The position numbers and the translations under genes were made by a program. This document shows, piece by piece, positions 41,112-51,885 of a DNA stretch of 64,000 nucleotides. Under the pieces are notes generated by a model. It made no database searches and had not been told where the DNA came from. It worked only from the letters and a program-made list of their open reading frames with translations. How positions within the stretch are numbered: position 1 is the first letter of the stretch; each line of letters begins with the position of its first letter. Source of the stretch: Kazachstania africana CBS 2517 (Eukaryota > Ascomycota > Saccharomycetes > Saccharomycetales > Saccharomycetaceae); contig NC_018950.1 in the NCBI RefSeq assembly GCF_000304475.1, positions 483,687 to 547,686 of the forward strand. The letters are read 5' to 3'.

Positions 41112-42350
41112 AGTATTAAGAATGCAGATTGTAACTTAAATACAAATTCGTTATGCTTGTGTATGATTTTTAAATTGGGTATAGGGGAATAGACTATCCT
41201 GAAACAACAATAGAAAAAAAGAATGTGTATGAGAACAGTCAAATGCAATGGTTGAAGATATTCAGTAGAATGAATCGATTATGAGCAAATCAATCTATTC
41301 TTAGTAAGAAAATACGTGGATTATGGTCCTCTTAATATCACAACTTTTAACAACAGTCTGTTTCAACCGAAAATTTTTTTCTTCGTTTCGTTTCTCTTAA
41401 TGCTCAAAAAATTTCCGTTTCCGTAGTATATAAAATGGTCATATCGCACGACATACAAAATACCAAATGTGATCAGCAGCGTTTTGGCTGATTAATTGAG
41501 GTTGGACGTGTTCTCTGAGGGCTGATAGACATCTGCTGGTGATTTGGAGCGCTCAGCGAGCCGGTTGGATCTGTGTCTGTGCGTAGAGTGTCATGGCGAA
41601 CTGAGCGATGCTATTGCTGACATCGGACAGAAGTTGGAGTGTGTTGGGAGTGTATTCTGTGAGTGTTGCCGGTTAGCACTTGTAGCAAGTAAACTTGGCT
41701 GCAGGAGGGTGTCACAGTTAAAGCGCCACTTGACACTGTGCTTCATTAATGGCACTCTCGACATTGCAGCTTCAGTAGGAAATGCCTCCCTGGCTTAACG
41801 CAAGTCCTGGAATTGATCGATACAGGGATCCCAATGGGGAATAGTGACCACGACGATACAAATTCAGACAATTTGGGCCCATTTCCTGTGATATGCGTAA
41901 TTGTGACTGCAAATGTTACTATCGCTTGCTGTGCGTATAAATGGGGAATAGTGCCTCCACGAGTTAATCAAGCAGCGTGGCAAATATCGTTGCTGCCCAT
42001 CATCCATAGTCTCGCCGTTTACTCCACAATTCTGTACTGGAGAAACGCTACCATATTCATCCTGTCACCTCCTACGCATATTCAAAACTGAGGGCTCAAT
42101 CTACTGCTAGAGACCCGCAAAGAGTCCCGCAAATCCCGTGGCATCACATCGACTAACCAGCTGGTTACTTCAAACAGTTTGATTTGCGATGGTCAATGCT
42201 ACATTTCTCTATATAATATGACAATTCGATGCCAGTCATCATGCTAATTATTATACCTCGGTTTAATAACATGAAAAAAAATACATCATTTAGTTAGCAT
42301 TTCACACACATATTACAAAGTGAACAGGCTTGATAAAGACAAATAAACTC
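41112..42350. other. EAP1-ADD66 divergent spacer with GC-rich island
   Basis: This 1.24-kb spacer holds the EAP1 promoter on the left and the ADD66 promoter on the right (TATATAATA at 42210-42218, about 135 bp before the ATG). Between them, from about 41480 to 42170, GC content rises clearly above the flanks and a separate TATA element precedes it. See the candidate transcription unit entry. LOS1, which sits here in S. cerevisiae, is absent. Confidence 0.6.
41427..42200 (+). ncRNA. Candidate independent transcription unit, possibly structured RNA
   Basis: A strong TATATAAAA at 41427-41435 is followed by about 700 bp of GC-rich sequence (roughly half G+C by eye in 41520-41800, against mostly AT flanks). 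No long ATG-initiated frame occupies the first half; the frame at 41544 starts with TTG. The second half has an ATG frame at 41834-42091 (85 residues, hydrophobic end, no family recognised). A 14-bp direct repeat AATGGGGAATAGTG occurs at 41833-41846 and 41940-41953. I compared it by memory with U1, U2, U3, U5, snR30, SRP, RNase P and RNase MRP RNAs and saw no match. It could be an H/ACA-type or other ncRNA, a small orphan gene, or merely composition. Confidence 0.3.
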
Positions 42351-43238
42351 ATGTCTACCGAACAAACTACTTTATTACTTCCTTTGGTTTCTACCGGTAA
42401 CGTACCACAACTCTCTGTGGACTTGATTCTGCATTCTCTGTCTGATGAGTTTGAATTTGTAAAATCTATCGATTCAACATTTTTACACCCGTTTGTGGGC
42501 CCTTTAGATTACGGTATCGACCAAACTGAACCTGTTCTATACACACAATCATCGTTTTTGGAAACTCCTTCTGTCAAGAAATTTTCTACTGCGCTAGAGC
42601 TGTTTTATAACAAGTCGAAGAGAGTGTACGTACTACAACAAAGAACACCTACCATTCAAGGTTATTTGAATAATTTCATTAAAGATACATTGATTCCTTT
42701 AATAAAAGAGTTACAAATTACAAATATATCCGTATTGGATTCTTTTGGTCCCTTAGATGAAAAGATTATAAAGAGAAAATTACAAAGTAATAATCATAAT
42801 CATAAAAACATCGATCCATTTTTTTCCATGGGTGTCTGTGAATTACAATCAATTGGTAATCTAGTAAGCAACTTTGATTCTACTCTGAGATTGCAAATGG
42901 ATCCCGATACGTCTTTGCATTACACCAACTCAATCTTTAAATTCACACCATCAAGTTTAATAGATGAAATTTCCACTGATCAACCAATTTTCAAATTGAC
43001 GTACCATCTTTTAAATGATCAAAATTTAACGAACCTAAAGGAAGTCAAATACTGTACACTTTTCGTACACGAAGGTGATAATTCGATAGATGCAAAATTA
43101 TTCTGTGAACATTTACCTGATCTAATCAATTCTTCATCCGATTGCAAAATTACAAAGTTCAGGACACCGATTTCCTGGAAGGGCGTTTATGGATTCAGTG
43201 AACTTCCCTCAACGTTCGAAGAAGGCATATATATCTAA
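42351..43238 (+). CDS. ADD66: Add66/Pba2 proteasome assembly chaperone
   Basis: The ATG at 42351 gives 295 residues (S. cerevisiae 267); the frame extends 7 codons upstream to a TTG only. Conserved blocks are LLLPLVSTGNVPQLSVDLIL near the start, PFVGPLD, ALELFYNKSKRVYVLQQRTP, and near the C-terminus CTLFVHEGDNSIDAKLF and FRTPISWKGVYGF. With Pba1 it chaperones assembly of proteasome alpha rings. No PACE box is visible upstream. It pairs with EAP1 as on XI-L. Confidence 0.94.
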   Translation: MSTEQTTLLLPLVSTGNVPQLSVDLILHSLSDEFEFVKSIDSTFLHPFVGPLDYGIDQTEPVLYTQSSFLETPSVKKFSTALELFYNKSKRVYVLQQRTPTIQGYLNNFIKDTLIPLIKELQITNISVLDSFGPLDEKIIKRKLQSNNHNHKNIDPFFSMGVCELQSIGNLVSNFDSTLRLQMDPDTSLHYTNSIFKFTPSSLIDEISTDQPIFKLTYHLLNDQNLTNLKEVKYCTLFVHEGDNSIDAKLFCEHLPDLINSSSDCKITKFRTPISWKGVYGFSELPSTFEEGIYI

Positions 43239-43980
43239 TCATTGCCTTTTCTTCTGTTATGAGTGTGGCCACACAAGTCTGAAAGAAGAATTTGTTTCAA
43301 CCATCAAAATTACTGTTTTCAATTGATTCCAAAAGTATACCGTATTTAAAATTATGTATGAACATCCTTCCTCTATATTTTTATCCAACATTTTTGCCTA
43401 ACTGAGGTTATGTCTATCGCCTCGCCAATCTATGGCGCCGTATTAATCTGGTTGTAGAGGGAAGTTGTTACGCCGACTAACACTTAATTTCGGGCGGGTT
43501 TTGCTATTGTACTATTTTTGTATGGTGTGGTCAATTGAAAATCGAGATTTTCATGTATGAAAATTCCGCCTGCTTGGCCAAGTGGTAAGGCATCGCACTC
43601 GTAATGCGGGGATCGTGGGTTCAATTCCCACAGGAGGCATTTATTTTTTTTTAATCTCTCAATCGCCTTATTTTTTTGATAGTAGAATGTAACGGAACGC
43701 CTTAAAGAGTTCTGTTAAACTCTCTCGTATTGAGGCAGCCGTCTGAAACCGGCATAATTAATGTAACTCGAGAATATCACTCGCTACCGTTCTGTGTTCT
43801 CAGCAGTTATATAAAGAGACGGTATATACTGGCATGTAATATGTAAAGTGCTTTTCTGAAGGACGAGAATAAGTATTGAATATAGCCAACTAGCATTAAG
43901 TAGGGATAATACTTATTCGCCTACAGATAGAATTGAAGTGATGTAATCGACGTTAGTTTATTAAAGTATATACAGGAGGT
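43239..43980. other. ADD66-OPI3 spacer with tRNA-Thr
   Basis: This 742-bp convergent spacer contains the tRNA-Thr at 43568-43639 and otherwise no supported feature. No LTR remnants are obvious next to the tRNA, where Ty elements often insert. It is a synteny breakpoint (XI-L to X-R order). Confidence 0.55.
43568..43639 (+). tRNA. tRNA-Thr(CGT)
   Basis: A 72-nt cloverleaf beginning GCCTGCTTGGCCAAGTGG. The anticodon loop is CTCGTAA with anticodon CGT, the T-arm is GTGGG/CCCAC, the discriminator is A, there is no intron, and a T-rich terminator follows (43640 onward). The acceptor stem has one G-G mismatch at the fifth pair. In S. cerevisiae the single-copy tRNA-Thr(CGU) gene lies on chromosome XI left arm in the EAP1/ADD66 region, so this is probably the same locus. 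Confidence 0.95.
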
Positions 43981-44655
43981 CTATTTATGTTTTCTTCGTT
44001 CATCAAGCTGCTTTTGAGCGTAAATCTTTGCGGTGAATGGTTCTTCGAATCTTAAAGCGATCTTGTACATGAGATGAACCATTGCTGTGACAATTAAACC
44101 TGCTGGTTTGGCAAATAACAGAGTATAGCCAAGAAATGTCAACGTAGACCCTTGGTACATAGGATTATTTGAGACATTGAATGGGAAAGAGGTGACTCTA
44201 TGATCCATTAATATACCGAAATAATCACCGAGATATGTACCTGTGACACCCAATTGGTACATGGATGTAAGGACGAATACCTGTCCAATTGCAGTGAACA
44301 CATATCCAAGCATTTTCACGTACAAATTTTGAAATAAGGGCAAAGAAGGTTGCAAACGAAGAGCTTTTTCAAACATTAAATCACGACCAATGCCTAAAGT
44401 GAAAATTATAATAGCTAGTAAGTAACATCCTCTCTTTGCGTTACCGCCAGCCAATTTCGTCAAAAAATGTGTAGAATACTCGAGACGGGCCACAATGTTC
44501 CAAAACACTGGATTAAATACAATAAATAATAGCGATTTTTGGAAATAACAATCGTGAAAATCAATTGATCCCACTAATTCACTCGCAATCCTCTTGAAAT
44601 CAACCCCGCCAGTGACGGGAATCGTTTCAATAATCTTTTCTGCTGTCTGATTCAT
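43981..44655 (-). CDS. OPI3: Opi3 phospholipid N-methyltransferase
   Basis: The protein has 224 residues (S. cerevisiae 206), with about 18 extra N-terminal residues. Hydrophobic segments and the SAM-binding blocks TYLGDYFGI and FPFNVSNNPMYQGSTL are present, followed by EEPFTAKIYA at the C-terminus. Opi3 catalyses the last two methylations from phosphatidylmonomethylethanolamine to phosphatidylcholine in the ER membrane. A 16-bp poly(dA:dT) tract (44750-44765) and a TATA-like run (44716-44723) precede it. I see no inositol-responsive element (CATGTGAAAT) upstream. It is divergent from MOG1 as on X-R. Confidence 0.95.
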   Translation of the reverse strand: MNQTAEKIIETIPVTGGVDFKRIASELVGSIDFHDCYFQKSLLFIVFNPVFWNIVARLEYSTHFLTKLAGGNAKRGCYLLAIIIFTLGIGRDLMFEKALRLQPSLPLFQNLYVKMLGYVFTAIGQVFVLTSMYQLGVTGTYLGDYFGILMDHRVTSFPFNVSNNPMYQGSTLTFLGYTLLFAKPAGLIVTAMVHLMYKIALRFEEPFTAKIYAQKQLDERRKHK

Positions 44656-45254
44656 ATTTATTCTGGTTATATAAGTAGTATTAGCGACACCAACAGAAAC
44701 ATAGAATAGCGGACCTTATATATAGAAATCACAGCTCACACAGTACTACTTTTTTTTTTTTTTTTGGACAGATGTATTAGGCGATTATTGCCATGCCCTA
44801 CGTGAGGCCCTCTCTGTTGCCTCACGATTGAGAAACAGTCAAAGTTCATCGAGACAGCGTGTATGCAACGTGGACCGTCCTCTTGCAGTCTTCAGCAGTC
44901 TGTTCTTCTCGTACAATGCAGAACTAGACGCGCTTTTCCCTTGTTGTAGCTCAAACCTTTGTATACGTATATCTATCGTGAGGTAAAACTTGGGCTTTAT
45001 AACGATCAACTCCATCGAAGCCCTTATAGCTTGGACAGGGCCAGTATGGTAATGAGCAAGGAGACGACGACTGGCTCTCCAGAAAGCTGCAGTTTGTCTA
45101 CGTGAGAAACGAAACAAGCCGGGTGATCAGACACATCAATAGAAGAATAAGCCTGTCCCCATCTCGGGTTTTTTCAATGACATTGCTTTGTAAGCTGTTA
45201 CTGTTAAGAGTTATTTTATCACTTGAAAACGGAATCAGTGGGTTGTAAGCAGCG
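44656..45254. promoter_or_regulatory. Divergent OPI3/MOG1 promoter
   Basis: This 599-bp spacer has the 16-T run at 44750-44765 and TATA-like sequence on the OPI3 side. The small minus-strand frame at 44839-45117 has no family features. No other gene is seen. Confidence 0.5.
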
Positions 45255-45821
45255 ATGTGTGCTATGAAAGTATCTCTATATGGTGGTGCCATTACTTCAG
45301 TGATTCCTGAGGGGTTTCTAGACGCTTCCATGTTACGTGAAGTTCCTGACACTCAGGAAGTATTTGTTAACAGTCGTAAAGAAAACGAAAGTTTCGTGGA
45401 TGGACTGGGGATGAATGAAAGTATAGTAGTGGATTTGCTCCAGAGAGTGGATGCTGTTAATGATGATGCAGCTCTCAAAGTCCATATTGAAGAAATTGCA
45501 TCTCTCAACGATGCTCAAGAGGGATTCCAAGTCTTGAAGCATGATAAGATCAATGGAAACAGTCAATCGTGTATTATTGTAGAGTCTGCTCTTAAATGGG
45601 GAAAACAAGATTTAAAAGAAAGCGTCCTCATCTGTGTTGGTTTGATAAGACTAAAGGACGTTGATACGGATGCCTTAATTACTATAAATGTGCCATTAAC
45701 TCAACAAGAAACTGGACTTAAAAGTGAAACTTTGCCCTCCAGGGCCCTGGCAGCCTACTCATTGCTCCATGACATGATCAAACAGTTCAAAGTCATCGAC
45801 AACTCTCTCTTTATGCAATAA
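45255..45821 (+). CDS. MOG1: Mog1, Ran (Gsp1) regulator
   Basis: The protein has 188 residues (S. cerevisiae 218). The signature LYGGAITSVIPEGFLDASMLREVPDTQEV is near the N-terminus (broken here only by two conservative changes), with INVPLTQQETGL and a C-terminal DNSLFMQ. Mog1 binds the Ran GTPase Gsp1 and stimulates nucleotide release, supporting nuclear protein import. The shorter length is due mainly to a compact middle region. Another in-frame ATG three codons in could also serve. Order OPI3-MOG1-HOC1 is conserved. Confidence 0.94.
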   Translation: MCAMKVSLYGGAITSVIPEGFLDASMLREVPDTQEVFVNSRKENESFVDGLGMNESIVVDLLQRVDAVNDDAALKVHIEEIASLNDAQEGFQVLKHDKINGNSQSCIIVESALKWGKQDLKESVLICVGLIRLKDVDTDALITINVPLTQQETGLKSETLPSRALAAYSLLHDMIKQFKVIDNSLFMQ

Positions 45822-46012
45822 TACTCTTCATATATAAGCATTCATATAAAACGTGATCGCACTATATAATTATTAGTGCATTTTTCAAGCATCAATTATT
45901 TTCTTAATACGTGAAAGACGTCGAAGAGAGAGAAAAAAATTAGCTTGATTTTAAGACATTGCTATTTATAAAAAAATCACTCTGTAACTTTTCATAGAGC
46001 TTTCATCCCATA

Positions 46013-47203
46013 ATGGCTAAAGTGTCTAGAGGTTTTTGGAACCCCAAACGTTTGGTATGGTTCATCCTATGTAGTATAGTAGCTATCATTTTCGTTGTTA
46101 GGTTCTTCAATAATTCAGATAGTACAAATTTACAAAATATTTTACAAAATTTGCCAAAAGAGATCTCTCAGAGTATAAATAATGCTGCCTCCAGACAGAA
46201 TTCTGATTTGGATATCCTGGCTGAGTTCGAAAGACTTGCAGAAGAGATAGCTCTGAAGCAAGACTATCAAATGCAACAGATGGAGAAACAACGTCGTCTT
46301 ATTGAAAAAAAGATCAAAGAATTGAAACCGTTACCAAGTGATCTGACTTTGCGTGAAAAATTAGCTTTTACTTTTGAGTATGAGCCAAAGAGAAAGTTCC
46401 CTGCTTTCATTTGGCAGACTTGGAAGCTCGATGCAAACCCAAGAGATACATTGTTGAATAAAGAAAATTGGGATGAGAAAAACCCAGGTTTTGTTCATGA
46501 AATATTGAATGATGACATTATGCATGCATTTGTTCGTCACTATTACTCAACAATTCCTGAAGTCATTGAAGCTTATAACGTTTTACCTTCACTGGTTTTG
46601 AAAATTGATTTCTTCAAATATTTGATTTTATTGGCGCGTGGTGGTGTCTTTGCTGATATGGATACTGTTCCGTTAAGACCTATCCCAAATTGGATTCCAG
46701 AGGACATGAATCCAAACGATATTGGGTTGATTGTGGGTGTTGAACACGACGCAGAGCATGGGTCTAACAACTGGAAAAATAAATATATTAGAAGATTACA
46801 ATTCGGTAATTGGGTCATTCAAGCCAAACCAGGACATCCTGTTATTAGGGAGATTGTTGCTCATATCACGGAAGAAACCATACAGCGTATGCTCGAGGGA
46901 CAACTGAAAGTTAATATTAGAAATGATTTGAGTATCATGTCATGGACCGGTACCGGTATCTGGACCGATGTTATCTTCACTTACCTCAATGATTATATGA
47001 AAAGTGGATTACTTGAAAAGATTACCTGGATGCACTTCCACAAATTAACCAAACCTAGACTTTTAAGTGACATACTTGTATTTCCAGAATTTTCATTTAA
47101 TGCGCCATACACAATTGAGAATGATGATTTACATAAGGAGATGTACTTCACAACGCATGAGTCAACAAAGTTTTGGAAAGCTGCGCCAAAAGTTGCGAAG
47201 TAA
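46013..47203 (+). CDS. HOC1: Hoc1 Golgi alpha-1,6-mannosyltransferase
   Basis: The protein has 396 residues, the same as S. cerevisiae. It is a type II membrane protein with a single N-terminal anchor (about residues 14-29) and a stem. The OCH1/GT32 catalytic domain includes IWQTWK and the DxD motif D215-M-D217 in GGVFADMDTVPLRP. Hoc1 is part of the M-Pol II complex (Mnn9, Anp1, Mnn10, Mnn11) that extends the mannan backbone. It follows MOG1 on the same strand; CDC11, next in S. cerevisiae, is missing and MIR1 follows. Confidence 0.96.
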   Translation: MAKVSRGFWNPKRLVWFILCSIVAIIFVVRFFNNSDSTNLQNILQNLPKEISQSINNAASRQNSDLDILAEFERLAEEIALKQDYQMQQMEKQRRLIEKKIKELKPLPSDLTLREKLAFTFEYEPKRKFPAFIWQTWKLDANPRDTLLNKENWDEKNPGFVHEILNDDIMHAFVRHYYSTIPEVIEAYNVLPSLVLKIDFFKYLILLARGGVFADMDTVPLRPIPNWIPEDMNPNDIGLIVGVEHDAEHGSNNWKNKYIRRLQFGNWVIQAKPGHPVIREIVAHITEETIQRMLEGQLKVNIRNDLSIMSWTGTGIWTDVIFTYLNDYMKSGLLEKITWMHFHKLTKPRLLSDILVFPEFSFNAPYTIENDDLHKEMYFTTHESTKFWKAAPKVAK

Positions 47204-47394
47204 TCATAATTAGTTGTCGCATATTCTGGCCTTCCAACTTACAAATGAGGATTCCACCAATAATTAATACATAGTACTAATGTTATATACATGTATATAA
47301 AGCATATATCAGAGATAAGAATATTTGTGCCAAAATGAAGAAGAAATAAGTGAAATAAAAAAAGACTGTATATAACACGACGGTAAAAGGACAA

Positions 47395-48318
47395 TTAATG
47401 ACCTCCGCCACCAATCTCAATTGTTGGACCACAACCTAAAGTTTTCTTCAAACTACCATAGATACCAAACTGTAAGGAAGTTAATGTACCAACCATGACT
47501 AAACGCGTTGTTAAACCGGCAAACGAACCAACAAAGCCTAATTGTCTAGCCAATTGTGCAAGTAGTCCAACAGTTGATTGCCCAGGGGCTTTCTTTGTCT
47601 TGTTCACTTTTGATAGCAAAGTATCGGCTGGTTGAGAAACTATCGCAGCTGCTAAACCAGCAGTTAAACCCGAAAGAAGATTAATACCTGTCAATGCTGT
47701 CTCAGATAATCTATCCTTGGGTCCAGTAAATTTGAGATAAAATTCAGAAGCACGTTCAAATACTAGAAACTTGGCAATGTTATATGGAATCTGTTTGAAT
47801 AAAATAGGGGTGAAACCATTATAAAAAGATCCTACACCCTCCTCTTTCAAAATTCTTGAAAAGCCACCGAATAGGCCATTGGCAAATTGAGGTTGAGAAA
47901 CCAACCTAATTCTAGTTGCTTCTAAAGGACACAAAGCAATATCAGCAAAAAACTCTGCTATAGCAGCTGATCCCATGTAAACAGAATTCTTGTATTTAGA
48001 TGCTGTATCATAACCTAATATGTCGATAAACAGTTTCTTGAAGACTTCATATCCACCAAACTTGAAAGCGCCCTGCAAAGAGTAACCCAACAAAGTTGGA
48101 CCAAAACCAGTCAAAAGTGCTGTAGCGCCTTCTTGACCGATGATTTTTCTAAAGGATGCAACCATGCCCTTATTATAGACATTAGGCTCTAGTTGGATTC
48201 TGGTTTTAACAACATCAATTGGTACCATCGAACTATGGGTAGTACCACAACCAATAGCTCCCGCCAGAGCAAACTTGAAGTAATCAGAAGCAGAATATTG
48301 AGGAATATTATGAGACAT
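47395..48318 (-). CDS. MIR1: Mir1 mitochondrial phosphate carrier
   Basis: The protein has 307 residues (S. cerevisiae 311). Three carrier repeats are seen, with signatures [20 protein letters not shown] and [10 protein letters not shown]; the second and third deviate as usual for phosphate carriers. The ends are typical: [16 protein letters not shown] and a Gly-rich tail. Mir1 imports phosphate with protons across the inner membrane for ATP synthesis. It is the last recognisable housekeeping gene before the gene-poor right part of the window. Confidence 0.97.
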   Translation of the reverse strand: MSHNIPQYSASDYFKFALAGAIGCGTTHSSMVPIDVVKTRIQLEPNVYNKGMVASFRKIIGQEGATALLTGFGPTLLGYSLQGAFKFGGYEVFKKLFIDILGYDTASKYKNSVYMGSAAIAEFFADIALCPLEATRIRLVSQPQFANGLFGGFSRILKEEGVGSFYNGFTPILFKQIPYNIAKFLVFERASEFYLKFTGPKDRLSETALTGINLLSGLTAGLAAAIVSQPADTLLSKVNKTKKAPGQSTVGLLAQLARQLGFVGSFAGLTTRLVMVGTLTSLQFGIYGSLKKTLGCGPTIEIGGGGH

Positions 48319-51300
48319 GTGTGGATTTGATTCTCTCTTTGAGTTATTATTTGAAATCTCAACGAGAAGTTCGTATGACTTTTTTGTATCTCATGTATAT
48401 CGATCGCTTCTTTGATTTCAATTTCGATATCTTCACTTTCGGATTTTCTGTCGATGACAAGTTCCTCAGAAATTATTGGCTAGAGCATGGTGTCAGTAAC
48501 GAACGTAGCCAGCAAACACTACAGATCAAGGAGTAAAGGCTATAATGTTAGCCCATACTCAATACAGAACATGTTATATGTACCAGAATGATATAAATAT
48601 GAGTTATCTTGATGTATCTAGTAAGTTCACCATTACTTTACCTAATTTCGGCGTGTGCATTCGTAAGAAACATCTCCATGTTATTCGTAGGTTGTGAATA
48701 CTGTAACGACCCAAAATAGCAATAAATTCCCTTGTTATATTTGAACAGAAATTAAATATGAAGCTTTTTTCTGCGGCAATTGATGTTAACTGATAGAGGA
48801 CACAATAAAGTAGAACATACTGTTGAACAGGTCTATATGTAATTGTGAATGAATGTTATATTTATTTTACTGTAGTCTGGTTTAACTACCATTCTAGACA
48901 AGAATCATCGAAGAAAGTTTTTTGGAGGATAAATTTGCCTGTTCAGGGAAATCCCTTATTAGAAAGGACGGTATCAGGTGGTAAACGTCATAGATCGATG
49001 TAAAAAACTGATATTTGTAGTTTATACACGACGCTTAGTTCTCATTTATGCAAGAGAATATTGTTGAGAGGGTAATTGATATTCTACCATTTTGATGATA
49101 AAAAACAGTTTTTGAGGTCATATTCTCGGTTCTTACTATAGAATTCAGTACTTTAAGATCAATAGTCTCCTAGATTAGAGCTATTTATCAGCAACTACGG
49201 AACTTTTTAATATGTACCGAATAAATTGTTTTAGAACTTGGTCTAGAATATGCTTACTATCTTGAATTGAATATGAAAACTCAACATGAAAGATCGGTGA
49301 TCCAAGCACCTTGGAAAAGTATGGAGTCATGCACATTTTCAAAGTATGCCTATATTGCACCGTAAAAAACTACTATTCTTTAAACTGGTTCTTAATTAGT
49401 AACCATTCTGAAGCTCATGGTAGATTAGAATCCATGTAATGCCATCCTATGTTCTCTTACACTTGAAGATAAAGAGATCCGTATTCAACTTTCTTCAGAA
49501 AAGAATTGTGATTACTGCCTCTTTAGTTAGTGTCAAAAAGGTAATGAGTTCTATTCACTGACATAAATATACCTATGCACTGGCCGACTCGCATTAGAAA
49601 ATATTAAATACAAGTTATATCTTGTAAACACTTTACATCTCAAGAACGCTAATGGCAATGAAGTAAGCTATAATTGTTAGAAAAGTAATATGATAGGCGA
49701 TTTCAATGCCGCAAAAACTCAGAATACACTAAGATCTGCATAATGTTACGAGTGATTTATTTCAAAACTGCATCTCTGCACATGACAATACATGCTTTGA
49801 ATCCGGTGATTGATCATTTTCGATGTATATGCATCAGAAATTGCTTGGAACAGCTCAAATACCTAAAAGCGTGACTTAGTACCACTAGTGGACATATAGG
49901 TTTCAAATATATGCTTTTGTTCCATTTACCAGTATGATTTCTCCGTGTAATCGTGCATAAGCTACATCCAGTGGGAAGACATTGCAAGATGCTACCAATT
50001 CTCAACTATTGATCTAAACTCAAATTAATAGTATAAATCGCGGTGATAACTCTCAGTTTAGGGGATGTGCACACATATACTCTTATGAGGTCATGTAGCA
50101 GTGTATAATAATTATTGCATTATCAATATGCCGCATGAACCCTATTTATAAAATGTTCTGACACCAACAAAATGGCTGCTCTATAAAAAATTCATGCACC
50201 GAATTTTGGGAGAACCACCTTTCCTTATATATAAAAAAGAATTATTTACTGTGAACAGACTCGCCGCTTGAGCCAATGGCTGTAGAAGCCTAGCCCATTG
50301 ATACATAGCAAAAATAATGCTTGATCTCCTTTATTCTTCAACATACAGAAGGGTACATCAGCAGAAAAAAAGGAAAAAGTAATAATGATAAACATTTATT
50401 ATTCGGTTGTAATCCATTATTGATTTTTCTTGCCTAAGTTGTAGATGGCCGGACCCAAAGGTTAATTCATAAGAACAAGTCGGACTCTCTGGGTTGCTGG
50501 CCCCTTTTGCAGTTGCATAACTTGTTTGAATGCGAAACAAGATCAAATTCTCACTGAATCTCTGAAAAAATAGATTACGTGAAGCTTTAAATAAACGATT
50601 GAAATTTTTTGAATGTTTGCTCAAGTATTCAATGCCACCCTTGGTAAGTCATCGTTGAAGTATCAGGATCAAACTGTGAGTACTACCTGTGTAAAACGTC
50701 CAGACCCTGGTTTGCCAGCATTTATATTCGTACTCTGAAGAAAATGTGTCAGATGAATCCCCAATGGTACCACGGCCTATCCATACAAACTGTGGTTCAC
50801 CACTACAACTGTTTTTCATTGCATATCAAGTCTTCATCTAATAAAAAGCCTTTGTAAAATCACGGCATCTCAGGCAGCTTGAAAAAGAAGACTCAAATTA
50901 TTTCAAGGAGCGCAACGCTAACTGTGCACGCATCTCAATTTCTCGAACTAAGACGCTATATAAAACGAAGGAGATCTGCAAACATCTATAGTCGGATAAG
51001 CTAACGTACTGTCAACAAAACACTCGGCCTGGAGAAAGATCAACTGGAAGAAGACTCAAGTAATGGTACTCCTGTGATAAATGAAGAACCCTTTTACGAC
51101 TCTAGTACTAGCAGACGTTTTCACTTCATGGTTTATCCTTGTTGTTAGCCCAAGTGCTATTCATTTTTGCTGTATCACACGTTGTGTACTACTCAGAAAA
51201 AAGGTATAGGTGTAGGGGTTTCAACCATGAGACTTTATTAACATTCTTTTGATGTTTTGATCAATTTTTGCCTTGTCCTCGAGCTTTGTCATCCAGCATG

Positions 51301-51336
51301 ACTGCTTATATACTGTGAGTGCAATAGTCCAATTCC
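48319..51336. other. Gene-poor AT-rich region
   Basis: Three kilobases with no supported gene. Frames are short and stop-rich on both strands. A minus-strand frame at 50358-50624 (88 codons) has no recognised family. A TATA-like CTATATAAAACG at 50955-50966 lies about 370 bp before the hypothetical membrane ORF at 51337. No tRNA, LTR or telomeric repeats seen. Confidence 0.5.
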
Positions 51337-51885
51337 ATGTTTTGCATGAGCTTCTCTGTAAGAACTACGAATTTGGAGAAGAGACCAATCGACCAGGAGT
51401 CACTAGTAGAAAAGAAAACTCCTTCGGGGATTATCAAATCTATAAGAGGGAAACAGGTTGCTTTTTCCATATCCACCTCGGCCCACTGCTATAGCTTTAG
51501 CTGGACTTCTTTATCTCGTGAAAACTTTGACCTTTCCATCAAATCTCTCATACCTTCTCTACTATTGGAACTACTCATAGGTGGGATCGTGTACGATACG
51601 AAACTTGGTGACAAGATGGGCTTTTTTATGTCGAGAAAAGGTTTGATAGCTTGGTTCGTCGTGCAAGTAACAGTCCTTGTGGGTTTGACTGTTTTACTCA
51701 TTCACGATAAATTCCCGACTTTGATGTTGGACCTGTGGGTTGAACTATTGTTTATATCCTATCCTGTCTTAATCATCGTTAACGGTGTCAGGAAACTCTC
51801 TCCTGGCCAAGATTATGTAGCTGCCACATTGCTTTCTCTCATAATTCCTATGCTATCTTCAGGAGTCATGCTCTTACTTGAATAA
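51337..51885 (+). CDS. Hypothetical membrane protein
   Basis: An ATG-initiated frame of 182 codons with a stop shortly upstream. The N-terminal ~100 residues are mixed and polar. Three hydrophobic segments follow at about 102-122, 130-148 and 160-181, the last ending two residues before the stop. I recognise no family. A second frame overlaps the first half (51273-51494), and the frame-shifted reading around 51465-51590 is also hydrophobic, so the ORF may be a decayed gene with a frameshift rather than an intact one. It lies in the gene-poor, probably subtelomeric part and could belong to a fast-evolving family. Confidence 0.4.
   Translation: MFCMSFSVRTTNLEKRPIDQESLVEKKTPSGIIKSIRGKQVAFSISTSAHCYSFSWTSLSRENFDLSIKSLIPSLLLELLIGGIVYDTKLGDKMGFFMSRKGLIAWFVVQVTVLVGLTVLLIHDKFPTLMLDLWVELLFISYPVLIIVNGVRKLSPGQDYVAATLLSLIIPMLSSGVMLLLE

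Noticed and set aside
42330..42350. ADD66 start at 42330
   Set aside because: That codon is TTG; the first ATG is 42351 and matches the family N-terminus better.
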